Part shown: positions 24,071 to 31,581 of the stretch, in pieces
Numbering within the stretch: the first letter of the stretch is position 1
How the letters are laid out: each line of letters opens with the position of its first letter
From: Burkholderia cepacia ATCC 25416
GTDB taxonomy: Bacteria > Pseudomonadota > Gammaproteobacteria > Burkholderiales > Burkholderiaceae
NCBI RefSeq assembly: GCF_001411495.1
Contig: NZ_CP012981.1
Coordinates: forward strand, 620,001-684,000
Length of the DNA stretch: 64,000 nt
Direction of reading: 5' to 3'
Notes under the pieces: model-generated
What the model was told of the DNA's origin: nothing
Database searches by the model: none
The model's input: only the letters and a program-made list of their open reading frames with translations
Translations under genes and position numbers: made by a program

Positions 24071-25192
24071 TCAGAAGATATTGCGCAGGCCGATCGCGAT
24101 GCCGGTCTGGTTGCTGCGGCCGGGCAGCTCGACGTTCGCCGCGCCGTTCGTCTTGTTGAAGTCGACGGTGCCGTAGATTTCCGTGCGCTTGCTGAGCGCG
24201 TACTCGGCGATGCCGACGATCGCGTAGCGGTTGCCGCTCGCGAGCGTGCCGTTCGTGGTCATCGCATTGCGCATGTGGTCGTAGTAGAACGCGCCCGTCA
24301 GCGTCAGCGGTGCGCTGACCTGCCAGCTCACGCCCGCGAACGGACCGTCGTCGATCCGGCCGGTGCCCTTCGCGACCGGAATCGACTGCTGGGCGAGCAG
24401 ACTGTCGACGAAGCCCGTGTCGTCCTTCGAGCGCAGGTAGCCCGCGTAGATCTTCGCCTTGCTGAACGCATACACGACGTTCGCGTGGTAGATCGTCTGC
24501 TTGCGCGCCGAGTTGTCGCTGTTCTGCTGCGCACCGGCCGCGATGCTGAGCGGGCCCATCACGTACGACAGCGACACGCCCCACGCATTGCCCTTGCCGA
24601 GCGAACCCGGGATCTGGCCCGAGAAGCCGCCGGCGCCGGTCGATTCGTAGTTGGTGCCGGTCGAGTACATCGCCTTCGCGGTCAGGCCTTCGAACTTGCC
24701 CGTGTACTTGATCTGGTTGTCCGCATACAGGCCGCCGCCGAGTGCGACCGGCAGCCACGCGTTTTCGAGGTAGTTACCGACCGTCAGCGGATCGTAGGTG
24801 TCCGACAGCAGGTCGAACAGCGGCGTCTTCTGGCGGCCGAGGGTCACCGTGCCGTACGGGCTCTGCAGGCCGACGTACGCCGCGCGGTTGAACAGGCGGC
24901 CGCTGTCGGCGAATGCGCCGTTCTGCAGGTTCACGCCGCTTTCGAGGTTGAACACGGCCTTCAGGCCGCCGCCGAGATCTTCCGTGCCGTAGATGCCGAA
25001 GCGGCTGTTCGTGATCGCGCCGTTGGTCATCGACAGCAGGCCGTCGTTCTTGGCGTTGGCGTTGGTGAGGTAGCGAATGCTGGCGTCGGCGACGCCCCAG
25101 AGCGTGACCGAGCTTTGTGCGGCCGCGTACTGGCTGGCAAATGCGAGCGCGGCGCCCCCTGCGATGGCTGCGAGTCGTGTGGTCTGCTTCAT
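24071..25192 (-). CDS. Trimeric outer-membrane porin (Burkholderiales general porin)
   Basis: A 373-residue beta-barrel porin. The signal peptide (MKQTTRLAAIAGGAALAFAS, cleavage near AAA-QSS) is followed by the opening strand QSSVTLWGVADASIRYLTN, the SRFGIYGTEDLGGGLKAVFN block, and NRAAYVGLQSPYGTVTLGRQ, all diagnostic of the neisserial/Burkholderia porin family. The C-terminus ends IAIGLRNIF; the terminal Phe is the BAM-recognition residue. The long frame upstream of the chosen ATG is not coding. Such porins form 16-strand trimers for small hydrophilic solutes. Substrate cannot be predicted. It is a single-gene unit with its own terminator. Confidence 0.93.
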   Translation of the reverse strand: MKQTTRLAAIAGGAALAFASQYAAAQSSVTLWGVADASIRYLTNANAKNDGLLSMTNGAITNSRFGIYGTEDLGGGLKAVFNLESGVNLQNGAFADSGRLFNRAAYVGLQSPYGTVTLGRQKTPLFDLLSDTYDPLTVGNYLENAWLPVALGGGLYADNQIKYTGKFEGLTAKAMYSTGTNYESTGAGGFSGQIPGSLGKGNAWGVSLSYVMGPLSIAAGAQQNSDNSARKQTIYHANVVYAFSKAKIYAGYLRSKDDTGFVDSLLAQQSIPVAKGTGRIDDGPFAGVSWQVSAPLTLTGAFYYDHMRNAMTTNGTLASGNRYAIVGIAEYALSKRTEIYGTVDFNKTNGAANVELPGRSNQTGIAIGLRNIF

Positions 25193-25508
25193 GAGCTTTC
25201 CTGTTTGTAGGTGTCTCCGTTCATGGCCGGCCGCGTGCGCAGCCGGGTGGCGATCGCTCGCGTTCTTGGCGCGCGCGATGTGGGCTGAATCATATGACGA
25301 CTGCAATCGCTGAAAGAAATTGAAATGCGCGGTAACGGCGGAACTGTCGCCCGCGCACAACGCCGCGCGCGCGAGGCGCGCCGGGCGGGCGTCGGATGCC
25401 GCACGGCATCCTCCGGCCACGCGGCTGACGGGATGTCGGGTCTGTAAGCATCGCCCCGCAGGCGCGGGGGAACGGGCAGGCGGCCGGAAGTGCCGGCGGG
25501 CGGCGCCG
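25193..25508. other. Intergenic region upstream of the porin gene
   Basis: About 315 bases. The half near the porin is AT-richer (25280-25330) and presumably holds its promoter; the half near the YoaK-like gene is GC-rich. No gene or clear site is identified. Confidence 0.35.
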
Positions 25509-26210
25509 TCACGCCGCCGACGACGGCTCGCCGGGCGTCTCGCGCCGGCGCCAGGCGCGCCGGAGGATCTCCGCGAACGCACCGGCGAGCAGCAGCACGG
25601 CGCCCCACAGCGCGAGCTCCGGCACGAGCCGCGTGACGAGGCCGCCGATCACCGCACCGGCCAGGAAGCAGAAGCTGATCGTCGCGAGCAGCGCCGAGTC
25701 GTGCAGCGCGCCCGCGTCGTAGCGCGGGATCAGCCCGACGAACAGCTTCTGCGCGGCGCGGCGCAGGTTGCCGGTCGTCATCACCGACGTGTACGACAGT
25801 TCCTCGAGATGGGTGAACGACAGCGTCTGCAGCGTCGCGACGAACGAAATGCCCGGAATCAGCCATGCGCTCGACGCGCCGACGAGCCCGCTCGCGGCGA
25901 CGCCGAGAAACGCGATCTCGACGAGCAGGCTCGCGAATGCGGTATGCCGCATCCAGCCGCGCTGCGCGGCGAGGCCGAGCAGGTGCGCGACGAACACCGC
26001 GACCACGAAGCCGCCGAGCGGCGGCACGTGGTGCAGCGCGGCCGCCCATTCGCCGGCCGACACGTTGATGCCGAGCAGCGCGACGTTGCCCGTCATCGTG
26101 TTCGCGAACACGTGGCCGTGGCCCACGTACGTGTATGCGTCGAGGTAGCCGCCTGACAGCGTCAGCAACGCGGCGACAGTGAGATTGCGGCTGGCGCCGT
26201 CGAGATCCAT
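25509..26210 (-). CDS. YoaK / DUF1275-family membrane protein
   Basis: A 233-residue inner-membrane protein with about six hydrophobic segments. The start LLTLSGGYLDAYTYVGHGHV and the following MTGNVALLG are the recognised DUF1275 (YoaK) motif, and SYTSVMTTGNLRRAAQKLF is the second conserved 'TGN' block. The family is widespread and its transport substrate, if any, is unknown. A cytoplasmic tail rich in Arg/Glu ends the protein. It is adjacent to, but not obviously in operon with, the chromate transporter genes (57-base gap on the same strand). Confidence 0.85.
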   Translation of the reverse strand: MDLDGASRNLTVAALLTLSGGYLDAYTYVGHGHVFANTMTGNVALLGINVSAGEWAAALHHVPPLGGFVVAVFVAHLLGLAAQRGWMRHTAFASLLVEIAFLGVAASGLVGASSAWLIPGISFVATLQTLSFTHLEELSYTSVMTTGNLRRAAQKLFVGLIPRYDAGALHDSALLATISFCFLAGAVIGGLVTRLVPELALWGAVLLLAGAFAEILRRAWRRRETPGEPSSAA

Positions 26211-26267
26211 CGAGCCTCCCGTGAAGATTCGCGCCAGTATGGCGCACGGGACGTTACCGTGCGCCGG

Positions 26268-26795
26268 TCATTGCCCGATGCCCGTGAGCCCGATCAGCGC
26301 GCCGCCCGCGAGCAGCCACAGCGGATGGATGCGCGTGCGCCACGCGAGCACCGCGCACGCGGCGGTGATGCCCCACTGGATCGCCGTGCGGTTCGACGCC
26401 TCGGAGATCAGCACCGCGCTCGCCGCGACGAGCCCGGCCGTGACGGGCATCATCCCCTGCTGCACGTAGCGGCGCCACGGCCGGTCGCGAAAGCGCTCCC
26501 ACGCATGCAGCGCGAGCACGGTGACGATCGACGACGGCCCGAACTTCGCGAGCGACGCGACCAGCAGCCCGCTCCAGCCGGCCACGTGCCAGCCGACCAG
26601 CGACACGATCATCATGTTCGGCCCGGGCGCCGCCTGGGCCAGCGCGAACAGCGCGGTGAACTCGTGCGCGCTCATCCAGTGATGGACGTTGACGACCTGC
26701 CGCTGCATCTCCGGCAGGATCGTGTTGCCGCCGCCGAATGCGAGCAGCGACAACTGGCTGAAGATCGTCGCGATGGCGATCAGCGTGTCGTTCAT
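26268..26795 (-). CDS. Chromate transporter, C-terminal-type CHR subunit
   Basis: A 175-residue membrane protein consisting of one CHR domain. Conserved features are LLAFGGGNTILPEMQRQVV and ALAQAAPGPNMMIVSLVGWH with the PGP motif. Short-chain CHR proteins work as pairs of oppositely inserted halves that together equal one long ChrA, exporting chromate or moving sulfate-like anions. It overlaps the other half-subunit gene by four bases (ATGA), so both are made together. A chromate substrate is a family name only; some members have other anion roles. Confidence 0.85.
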   Translation of the reverse strand: MNDTLIAIATIFSQLSLLAFGGGNTILPEMQRQVVNVHHWMSAHEFTALFALAQAAPGPNMMIVSLVGWHVAGWSGLLVASLAKFGPSSIVTVLALHAWERFRDRPWRRYVQQGMMPVTAGLVAASAVLISEASNRTAIQWGITAACAVLAWRTRIHPLWLLAGGALIGLTGIGQ

Positions 26796-27430
26796 GGCCG
26801 GCCTCCCGGCTGCGTGTCGCGCGCCGCGGCCGGCGCCGGCTGCGGCGTGCCCGCGTCGCGGCGCCGCGACGCGAGCCAGATGCTGACGGGCGTCAGCACG
26901 AGCATCGCGGTCAGCAGCGGGATGCGCAGCACCGCGATCGCGACGAACGCGAGCGCCGCGATGCCGGCCGCCGCGCGCGCGTGCCGCAGCGGCTTCGCGA
27001 CCTTCACGGCCATCGCGACGAGCAGCCCGGCCGCCGCGGCGGCGAGCCCCGCGAACAGGTGCTGCACGCGCGGATCGTTCTGCGTCTTCGCATACAGCAC
27101 GCCGAGCGCGACGACGACGAGCGTCGGGCCCGCGATCAGCCCGAGAATGGCGGCGAACGCGCCGGCCACGCCGCGAAAGCGCATGCCGACGGCCACCGAC
27201 AGGTTGATCACGTTGCCGCCCGGCAGGAACTGGCACAGCCCGAGCAGGTCGGTGAATTCGTCGGCGGAAAGCCACTTGCGCTCGTCGACGATGGTGCGCC
27301 GCGCGAACGGCAGCGCACCGCCGAACGACATGAGGCCAAGCGACAGGAAGCCGGTGAACAACTCGGCGAGGCCGATGCGGCGGGGGGACGCGGCCGGCGG
27401 CGGGGCGGCGGGCGGAAAGGCGGATTGCAT
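26792..27430 (-). CDS. Chromate transporter, N-terminal-type CHR subunit
   Basis: A 212-residue membrane protein with one CHR domain: GLAELFTGFLSLGLMSFGGA, then LLGLCQFLPGGNVINLSVAV, where the conserved PGP is replaced by PGG. It is the first of a two-gene bidomain transporter. I chose the ATG at 27430 because GAGGAG lies just upstream; the frame continues upstream across the divergent regulator and is not coding there. A proline/alanine-rich N-terminus of about 20 residues precedes the first membrane helix. The divergent LysR gene (27527) may control the pair. Confidence 0.85.
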   Translation of the reverse strand: MQSAFPPAAPPPAASPRRIGLAELFTGFLSLGLMSFGGALPFARRTIVDERKWLSADEFTDLLGLCQFLPGGNVINLSVAVGMRFRGVAGAFAAILGLIAGPTLVVVALGVLYAKTQNDPRVQHLFAGLAAAAAGLLVAMAVKVAKPLRHARAAAGIAALAFVAIAVLRIPLLTAMLVLTPVSIWLASRRRDAGTPQPAPAAARDTQPGGRP

Positions 27431-27526
27431 GGGGCTCCTCATCAAACGGTGAACCGAGGTTACCGCCGTTCGGCAGGCCTGCAAAACGATTTTATCGGCG
27501 CGCCCTTGTGATCTAGAATCACAAGC

Positions 27527-28411
27527 ATGGCACGCGATCTCCCGCCCTTTTCCGCGCTTCGGGCCTTTGAAGCCGCGGCACGACATGAAAGCTTCAGCGC
27601 CGCCGGCGACGAGCTGCATGTGACTCACGGTGCCATCAGTCGCCAGATCGCCGGGTTCGAGGCATGGCTCGGCAAGCCGGTGTTCCACCGCTACGGCAAG
27701 CGCGTGAAGCTCACCGACGAAGGCCGTCGCTACCTGGACACCGTGCGCGCGGCGTTCGACAGCATCGCGCACGCGACCGAGCAGCTGCGCAACACCGGCG
27801 CGGCACGCGTGCTGCGCATCAACGCGCTGCCGACCTTCGCGATGAAATGGCTATTGCCGCGCCTGTCGCGGTTCCAGCGCGACGTGCCGAACGTCGAGCT
27901 GAAGCTGTCGACGTCGAACGCGCCGCTCGACGCGCTCGACGGTTTCGACGTCGCGATCCGCCGCGGCCCCGGCCACTGGTCGAACTGCACGAGCGGCCAC
28001 TTCCTCGACGAAAGCGTGATTCCGGTCTGCAGCCCCGCGCTGCTCAAACGCGCGCCGATCGCGCGCGCGGACGATCTCGCGCGCCACGTGCTGCTGCATT
28101 CGGATACGCGGCCGGAAGGCTGGCGCGACTGGTTCGCGGCGGCCGGCGTGACGATGAAGGGGCGCAAGCGGCAGTCGTTCGACCACTTCTACCTGGCGCT
28201 GCAGGCTGCCGTCGACGGGCTCGGCGTCGCGCTCGGCCCGTTGCCGCTGATCGACGACGAGCTCGCGAGCGGCCGGCTCGTGATGCCGCTGGCGGGGCCG
28301 CGCATCGCGACGCGCAGCTACTGGTGGATCGCGCCGCGCGCGCCGGCCGACGATCCGCTCGTCGCGCAGTTCTGCGCGTGGCTGCAGGCGCAGTCGAATA
28401 CCGGCGCGTGA
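27527..28411 (+). CDS. LysR-family transcriptional regulator (GcvA-like)
   Basis: A 294-residue LysR-type regulator. The N-terminal winged helix-turn-helix is about residues 5-65 (FSALRAFEAAARHESFSAAG, then VTHGAISRQIAGFEAWLGKP); the LysR substrate-binding domain follows from about 90 (VLRINALPTFAMKWLLPRLS). The FSALRAFEAAARH start and VTHGAISRQI are typical of the GcvA subgroup. It diverges from the chromate transporter pair, 96 bases apart, the normal arrangement for a LysR regulator and its target. The effector is unknown. Confidence 0.88.
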   Translation: MARDLPPFSALRAFEAAARHESFSAAGDELHVTHGAISRQIAGFEAWLGKPVFHRYGKRVKLTDEGRRYLDTVRAAFDSIAHATEQLRNTGAARVLRINALPTFAMKWLLPRLSRFQRDVPNVELKLSTSNAPLDALDGFDVAIRRGPGHWSNCTSGHFLDESVIPVCSPALLKRAPIARADDLARHVLLHSDTRPEGWRDWFAAAGVTMKGRKRQSFDHFYLALQAAVDGLGVALGPLPLIDDELASGRLVMPLAGPRIATRSYWWIAPRAPADDPLVAQFCAWLQAQSNTGA

Positions 28412-28450
28412 GGCCGCGCCGGCGGGCGGCATCGCGCCGCCCGCTCCCGG

Positions 28451-29758
28451 TCAGACCACCGGGCCCGGTTCCTTTTCCTTGCGCAGGATCGCGTACAGGA
28501 TGATCGCGCCGAACGTCGCGGTGCCGATCCCGCCGAGCCCGAAGCCGCCGATCTTCAGCGAGAAGTCGCCCGCGCCGAGCACGAGCGTGACGGCCGCGAC
28601 GATCAGGTTGCGGTTGTCGGAGAAGTCGACCTTGTTGACGACCCAGATCCGCGCGCCCGTCACCGCGATCAGCCCGAACACGACGATCGACACGCCGCCG
28701 AGCACGGGGCCCGGAATCGTCTGGATCACCGCGCCGAACTTCGGCGAGAAGCCGAGCACGATCGCGATCAGCGCGGCGACCGCGAACACGAGCGTCGAGT
28801 AGATCCGCGTGACGGCCATCACGCCGATGTTCTCCGCGTAGGTCGTCACGCCCGTGCCGCCGACGCTGCCCGACACGATCGTCGCGAGCCCGTCGCCGAT
28901 GAACGCGCGGCCCACGTAGCGATCGAGGCTGGTGCCCGTCATCGCGCTGACGGCCTTGATGTGGCCGAGGTTCTCCGCGACCAGGATCACCGCGATCGGC
29001 GCGAGCATCAGCATCGCGTGCGGATCGAACACCGGCGCGCGGAAGCTCGGCACCCCGAACCAGGCCGCGTGCCCGACGATCGAGAAATCGATCGGCTTGC
29101 CGAGCCCCATCCCGTTGGTCGCGACCGCATAGATCGCGTAGGCGATCACGAGCCCGACGAGGATCAGCAGGCGCTGCACCATGCCGCGCGAGAACACCGC
29201 GACGCCGCCGACGCACAGCACCGTGACGAGCGCCATCACCGATTCGAAGGTCGATGCGGACACGCCCTTGACCGCGATCGGCGCGAGGTTGAGCCCGATC
29301 ACCGCGACCACCGCGCCGGTCACGACCGGCGGCATCAGCGTCTCGATCCAGCGCGTGCCGATCGCCTGCACCAGCACGCCGAGCGCGACGTACACGACAC
29401 CGCACGCGACGATCCCGCCGAGCGCGACCGGGATGTTCGGGTTCGGGCCGCTGCCGCCGTAACCGGTCACCGCAATCACGAGGCCGATGAACGCGAAGCT
29501 CGAGCCGAGGTAGCTCGGCACGCGGCCGCCGACCAGCACGAAGAACAGCAGCGTGCCGATGCCCGACATGAAGATGCACAGGTTCGGGTCGAAGCCCATC
29601 AGCAGCGGCGCGAGCACGGTCGAGCCGAACATCGCGACGACGTGCTGCACGCCCATCGCGACCATCTGCGGCCACGGCAGGCGCTCGTCGGGGCCGACCA
29701 CGCGCGATGCCGCGCCGGTCGATTGCACCCGCCAGCGCGGGAAGTAGGAATCGGACAT
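28451..29758 (-). CDS. Uracil/xanthine permease (NCS2 family, UraA/RutG type)
   Basis: A 435-residue inner-membrane nucleobase transporter with about 12-14 hydrophobic segments. The NCS2 signature is ENIGVMAVTR, and other conserved segments are GVQHVVAMFGSTVLAPLLMG near the start and SYLGSSFAFIGLV. The short QHxxAMFG start fits uracil permeases (UraA) better than xanthine permeases. It is a single gene on the minus strand between the LysR gene and the flagellar cluster; no pyrimidine-degradation genes are adjacent. Substrate is probably uracil; xanthine or another base cannot be excluded. Confidence 0.88.
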   Translation of the reverse strand: MSDSYFPRWRVQSTGAASRVVGPDERLPWPQMVAMGVQHVVAMFGSTVLAPLLMGFDPNLCIFMSGIGTLLFFVLVGGRVPSYLGSSFAFIGLVIAVTGYGGSGPNPNIPVALGGIVACGVVYVALGVLVQAIGTRWIETLMPPVVTGAVVAVIGLNLAPIAVKGVSASTFESVMALVTVLCVGGVAVFSRGMVQRLLILVGLVIAYAIYAVATNGMGLGKPIDFSIVGHAAWFGVPSFRAPVFDPHAMLMLAPIAVILVAENLGHIKAVSAMTGTSLDRYVGRAFIGDGLATIVSGSVGGTGVTTYAENIGVMAVTRIYSTLVFAVAALIAIVLGFSPKFGAVIQTIPGPVLGGVSIVVFGLIAVTGARIWVVNKVDFSDNRNLIVAAVTLVLGAGDFSLKIGGFGLGGIGTATFGAIILYAILRKEKEPGPVV

Positions 29759-29995
29759 GGGGAAAAGGGCTCCTGTCGGTCGGTCGCCGGCTGCGGAGGA
29801 TGCGCCGGTCTGGAATCTGGCGCGAGTTTACGGAGCGGAAATGGGGCTGGCAAGCAGACCGACACGCGGGCCGGCGGGCGGCGCCGGCAGGCGCGGGGCG
29901 CGGCCGGGTGCAGGCGAAACGGGGCGCGATCGCGCGGCCCGGCTGCCGGGCGGCCGCGCATCGGGGGCGAACGAGCGGGCCGCCGGCGGTCGACA

Positions 29996-30033
29996 CCGGC
30001 CGCGACGCAAGCGTGCGCTCACATCGCGGCCGG
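29996..30033 (-). terminator. Hairpin downstream of flgL
   Basis: CCGGCCGCGA (29996-30005) pairs perfectly with TCGCGGCCGG (30024-30033) across an 18-base loop, just past the flgL stop. There is no T-run; it may mark the end of the flagellar transcript. Confidence 0.35.
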
Positions 30034-30044
30034 CGCGGCGTGCA

Positions 30045-31280
30045 TCAGGGGTTGATGTACTGGAACAGCGACAGGTTCTGCAGCTGCGCGTAAGCCTTCT
30101 GCGAGCCCGTCAGCGCGTTCTGCATCTGCAGGAACTGGCTGATCGTCGACACCATGTTGGTGCTCGTCAGGTCGGACAGGTTGCTGGTGACCTGCAGCGT
30201 GTTGGTCTGGTTCACGGTCTGCATCGCCTTGATTTCCTGCTCGCGGCCGCCGACCGACGCCTGCACGGTGAGGACATTCGTCATCATGTTGTTCAGCTTC
30301 GTCGTGCCGGTGGTCATCGCGTTCGCGAGCGAGGCCGCGGCGGACGTGTTGCTGCTGATCGGCACCTTCAGCGCGGCGATCATCGAGTCGAGCGCCGCGA
30401 ACACGTCGGTGCCGGCCTTCGGCGCGGGCGTGACGGTGAACGTGTCGCCGGACGCCGGCGTTCCCGACACCGGCACCGACAGGCCGTTGCCGAGCGCGAT
30501 CCCGGCGCCGGCCGAATACGGCTGCGCGGCGGTCGTGGTCGGCGGCACCACGGTGTTGTCGGTGACCGTATAGGTCGGCGCGGCGGCCGTGCCGCCGAAC
30601 GTGATCGTGAACTGGTGCGTGTTGGTCGCGGCCGACGGGCTCGTGATCGACACCGCGCCGATCGTGCCCGTGCCCGTGTTGCCCGCGCCGGCGAGCGGCA
30701 CCGGCTGGCTGCCGAGCATCGGCACCGACAGGAACACGTTCGCGCCGTTGTCGCCCTGCGAGATCGCGCGCGTATCGGCGATCTGCACCTGCCGCGTGCC
30801 CGTGTCGCCGCTGTAGGTCACGCCGCCGCCCGGCGCGTTCGAGAACGGCGCCGTGGTCGACTGGAAGCCCGAAAACAGGTAGTTGCCCGAGCCGTCGGTC
30901 GAGTTCGCGAGCGTCAGCAACTGGTCGCGATAGCCCTGCAGCTGCGTCGCTTGCGCCGCGCGGTCGCTGTCGGACAGCGAGCCGTCGCCGGCCTGGATCA
31001 CGACCGTATGGATGTTGTTCAGCAGGTTGTTGACGCTGATGAGCGTCTGGTCTTCCTTCTGCAGCGACGACAGCGCGGCGTTCTGGTTCGACGCATACTG
31101 CGACAGCGTCGCCGACGTCATCGACAGCTGCACCGCCTGCGCGGCGCCGAGCGGGTTGTCGGCAGGCGTCGAGAGGCTCACGCCGCTCGAGATCTGCTGG
31201 TACAGCTGCGAGAGCTGCGCCTGCTGATCGTTCATCTGCGCGACGTTCATCTGGTAGAACTGCGTGGTGGAAATCCGCAT
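30045..31280 (-). CDS. flgL: Flagellar hook-filament junction protein FlgL
   Basis: A 411-residue hook-associated protein 3. The N-terminal MRISTTQFYQMNVAQMNDQQ and C-terminal coiled-coil ends are the typical D0/D1 regions that polymerise at the hook-filament junction. It is about 95 residues longer than E. coli FlgL (317 aa): the extra length is a beta-rich module at residues 201-291 (PTYTVTDN, SGTPASGDTFTVTP). A closely similar module occurs in FlgK of the same locus. The start at 31280 gives the family N-terminus; the longer frame upstream runs through a palindromic element and is not coding. It is the distal gene of the flgKL unit, exported by the flagellar T3SS. Confidence 0.95.
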   Translation of the reverse strand: MRISTTQFYQMNVAQMNDQQAQLSQLYQQISSGVSLSTPADNPLGAAQAVQLSMTSATLSQYASNQNAALSSLQKEDQTLISVNNLLNNIHTVVIQAGDGSLSDSDRAAQATQLQGYRDQLLTLANSTDGSGNYLFSGFQSTTAPFSNAPGGGVTYSGDTGTRQVQIADTRAISQGDNGANVFLSVPMLGSQPVPLAGAGNTGTGTIGAVSITSPSAATNTHQFTITFGGTAAAPTYTVTDNTVVPPTTTAAQPYSAGAGIALGNGLSVPVSGTPASGDTFTVTPAPKAGTDVFAALDSMIAALKVPISSNTSAAASLANAMTTGTTKLNNMMTNVLTVQASVGGREQEIKAMQTVNQTNTLQVTSNLSDLTSTNMVSTISQFLQMQNALTGSQKAYAQLQNLSLFQYINP

Positions 31281-31293
31281 CGCTTTGATCCCT

Positions 31294-31580
31294 AGGGTCT
31301 GTTCGCGTATGAAACGCGCATGCGTTGCCACGAGAAGGGCCGCTCGCGAGGCGCGCGACGCTGCGAATACTGGACGTATTCGCAAGGAGCGCAACGCGGC
31401 GAGCGGCCCTTCTCGTGGCAACCCCAAATTAAAAGATTCATTCCACGGGAATGCCCGAAATCGCCCGCATGGCGGCGTCGCTCGTCGCTTGTTTGGCTCG
31501 GCCAAACGGCGCTCCTCACTTCTTGCCCTGCGAGCGATTTCGGGCATTCGCATGTGCGTTTCATACGCGAACAGACCCTA
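31294..31580. repeat. Composite palindromic element A (MITE-like) between flgK and flgL
   Basis: A 287-base element that fills the flgK-flgL gap. Outer inverted repeats of 32 bp (31294-31325 and 31549-31580; one mismatch) begin TAGGGTCTGTTCGCG. Inside is a perfect 24-bp stem (31324-31347 with 31399-31422) around a smaller hairpin GCGAATAC-tggac-GTATTCGC (31363-31383). A second perfect 16-bp stem (31449-31464 with 31534-31549) encloses GTTTGGC-tcg-GCCAAAC (31491-31507). No coding frame is credible. Element B at 52291-52522 has the same layout. It resembles a MITE or large intergenic repeat; flgL must be transcribed through it or from inside it. Confidence 0.85.
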
Positions 31581-31581
31581 A

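Noticed and set aside
31294..31580. Element A as a REP/BIME with RAYT signature
   Set aside because: The conserved GTAG/GGAG tetranucleotide before a REP hairpin is not evident, and the element has long terminal inverted repeats instead.
31292..31581. Short reading frames inside palindromic elements A and B
   Set aside because: They follow from the inverted repeats and differ between copies; no coding signature.
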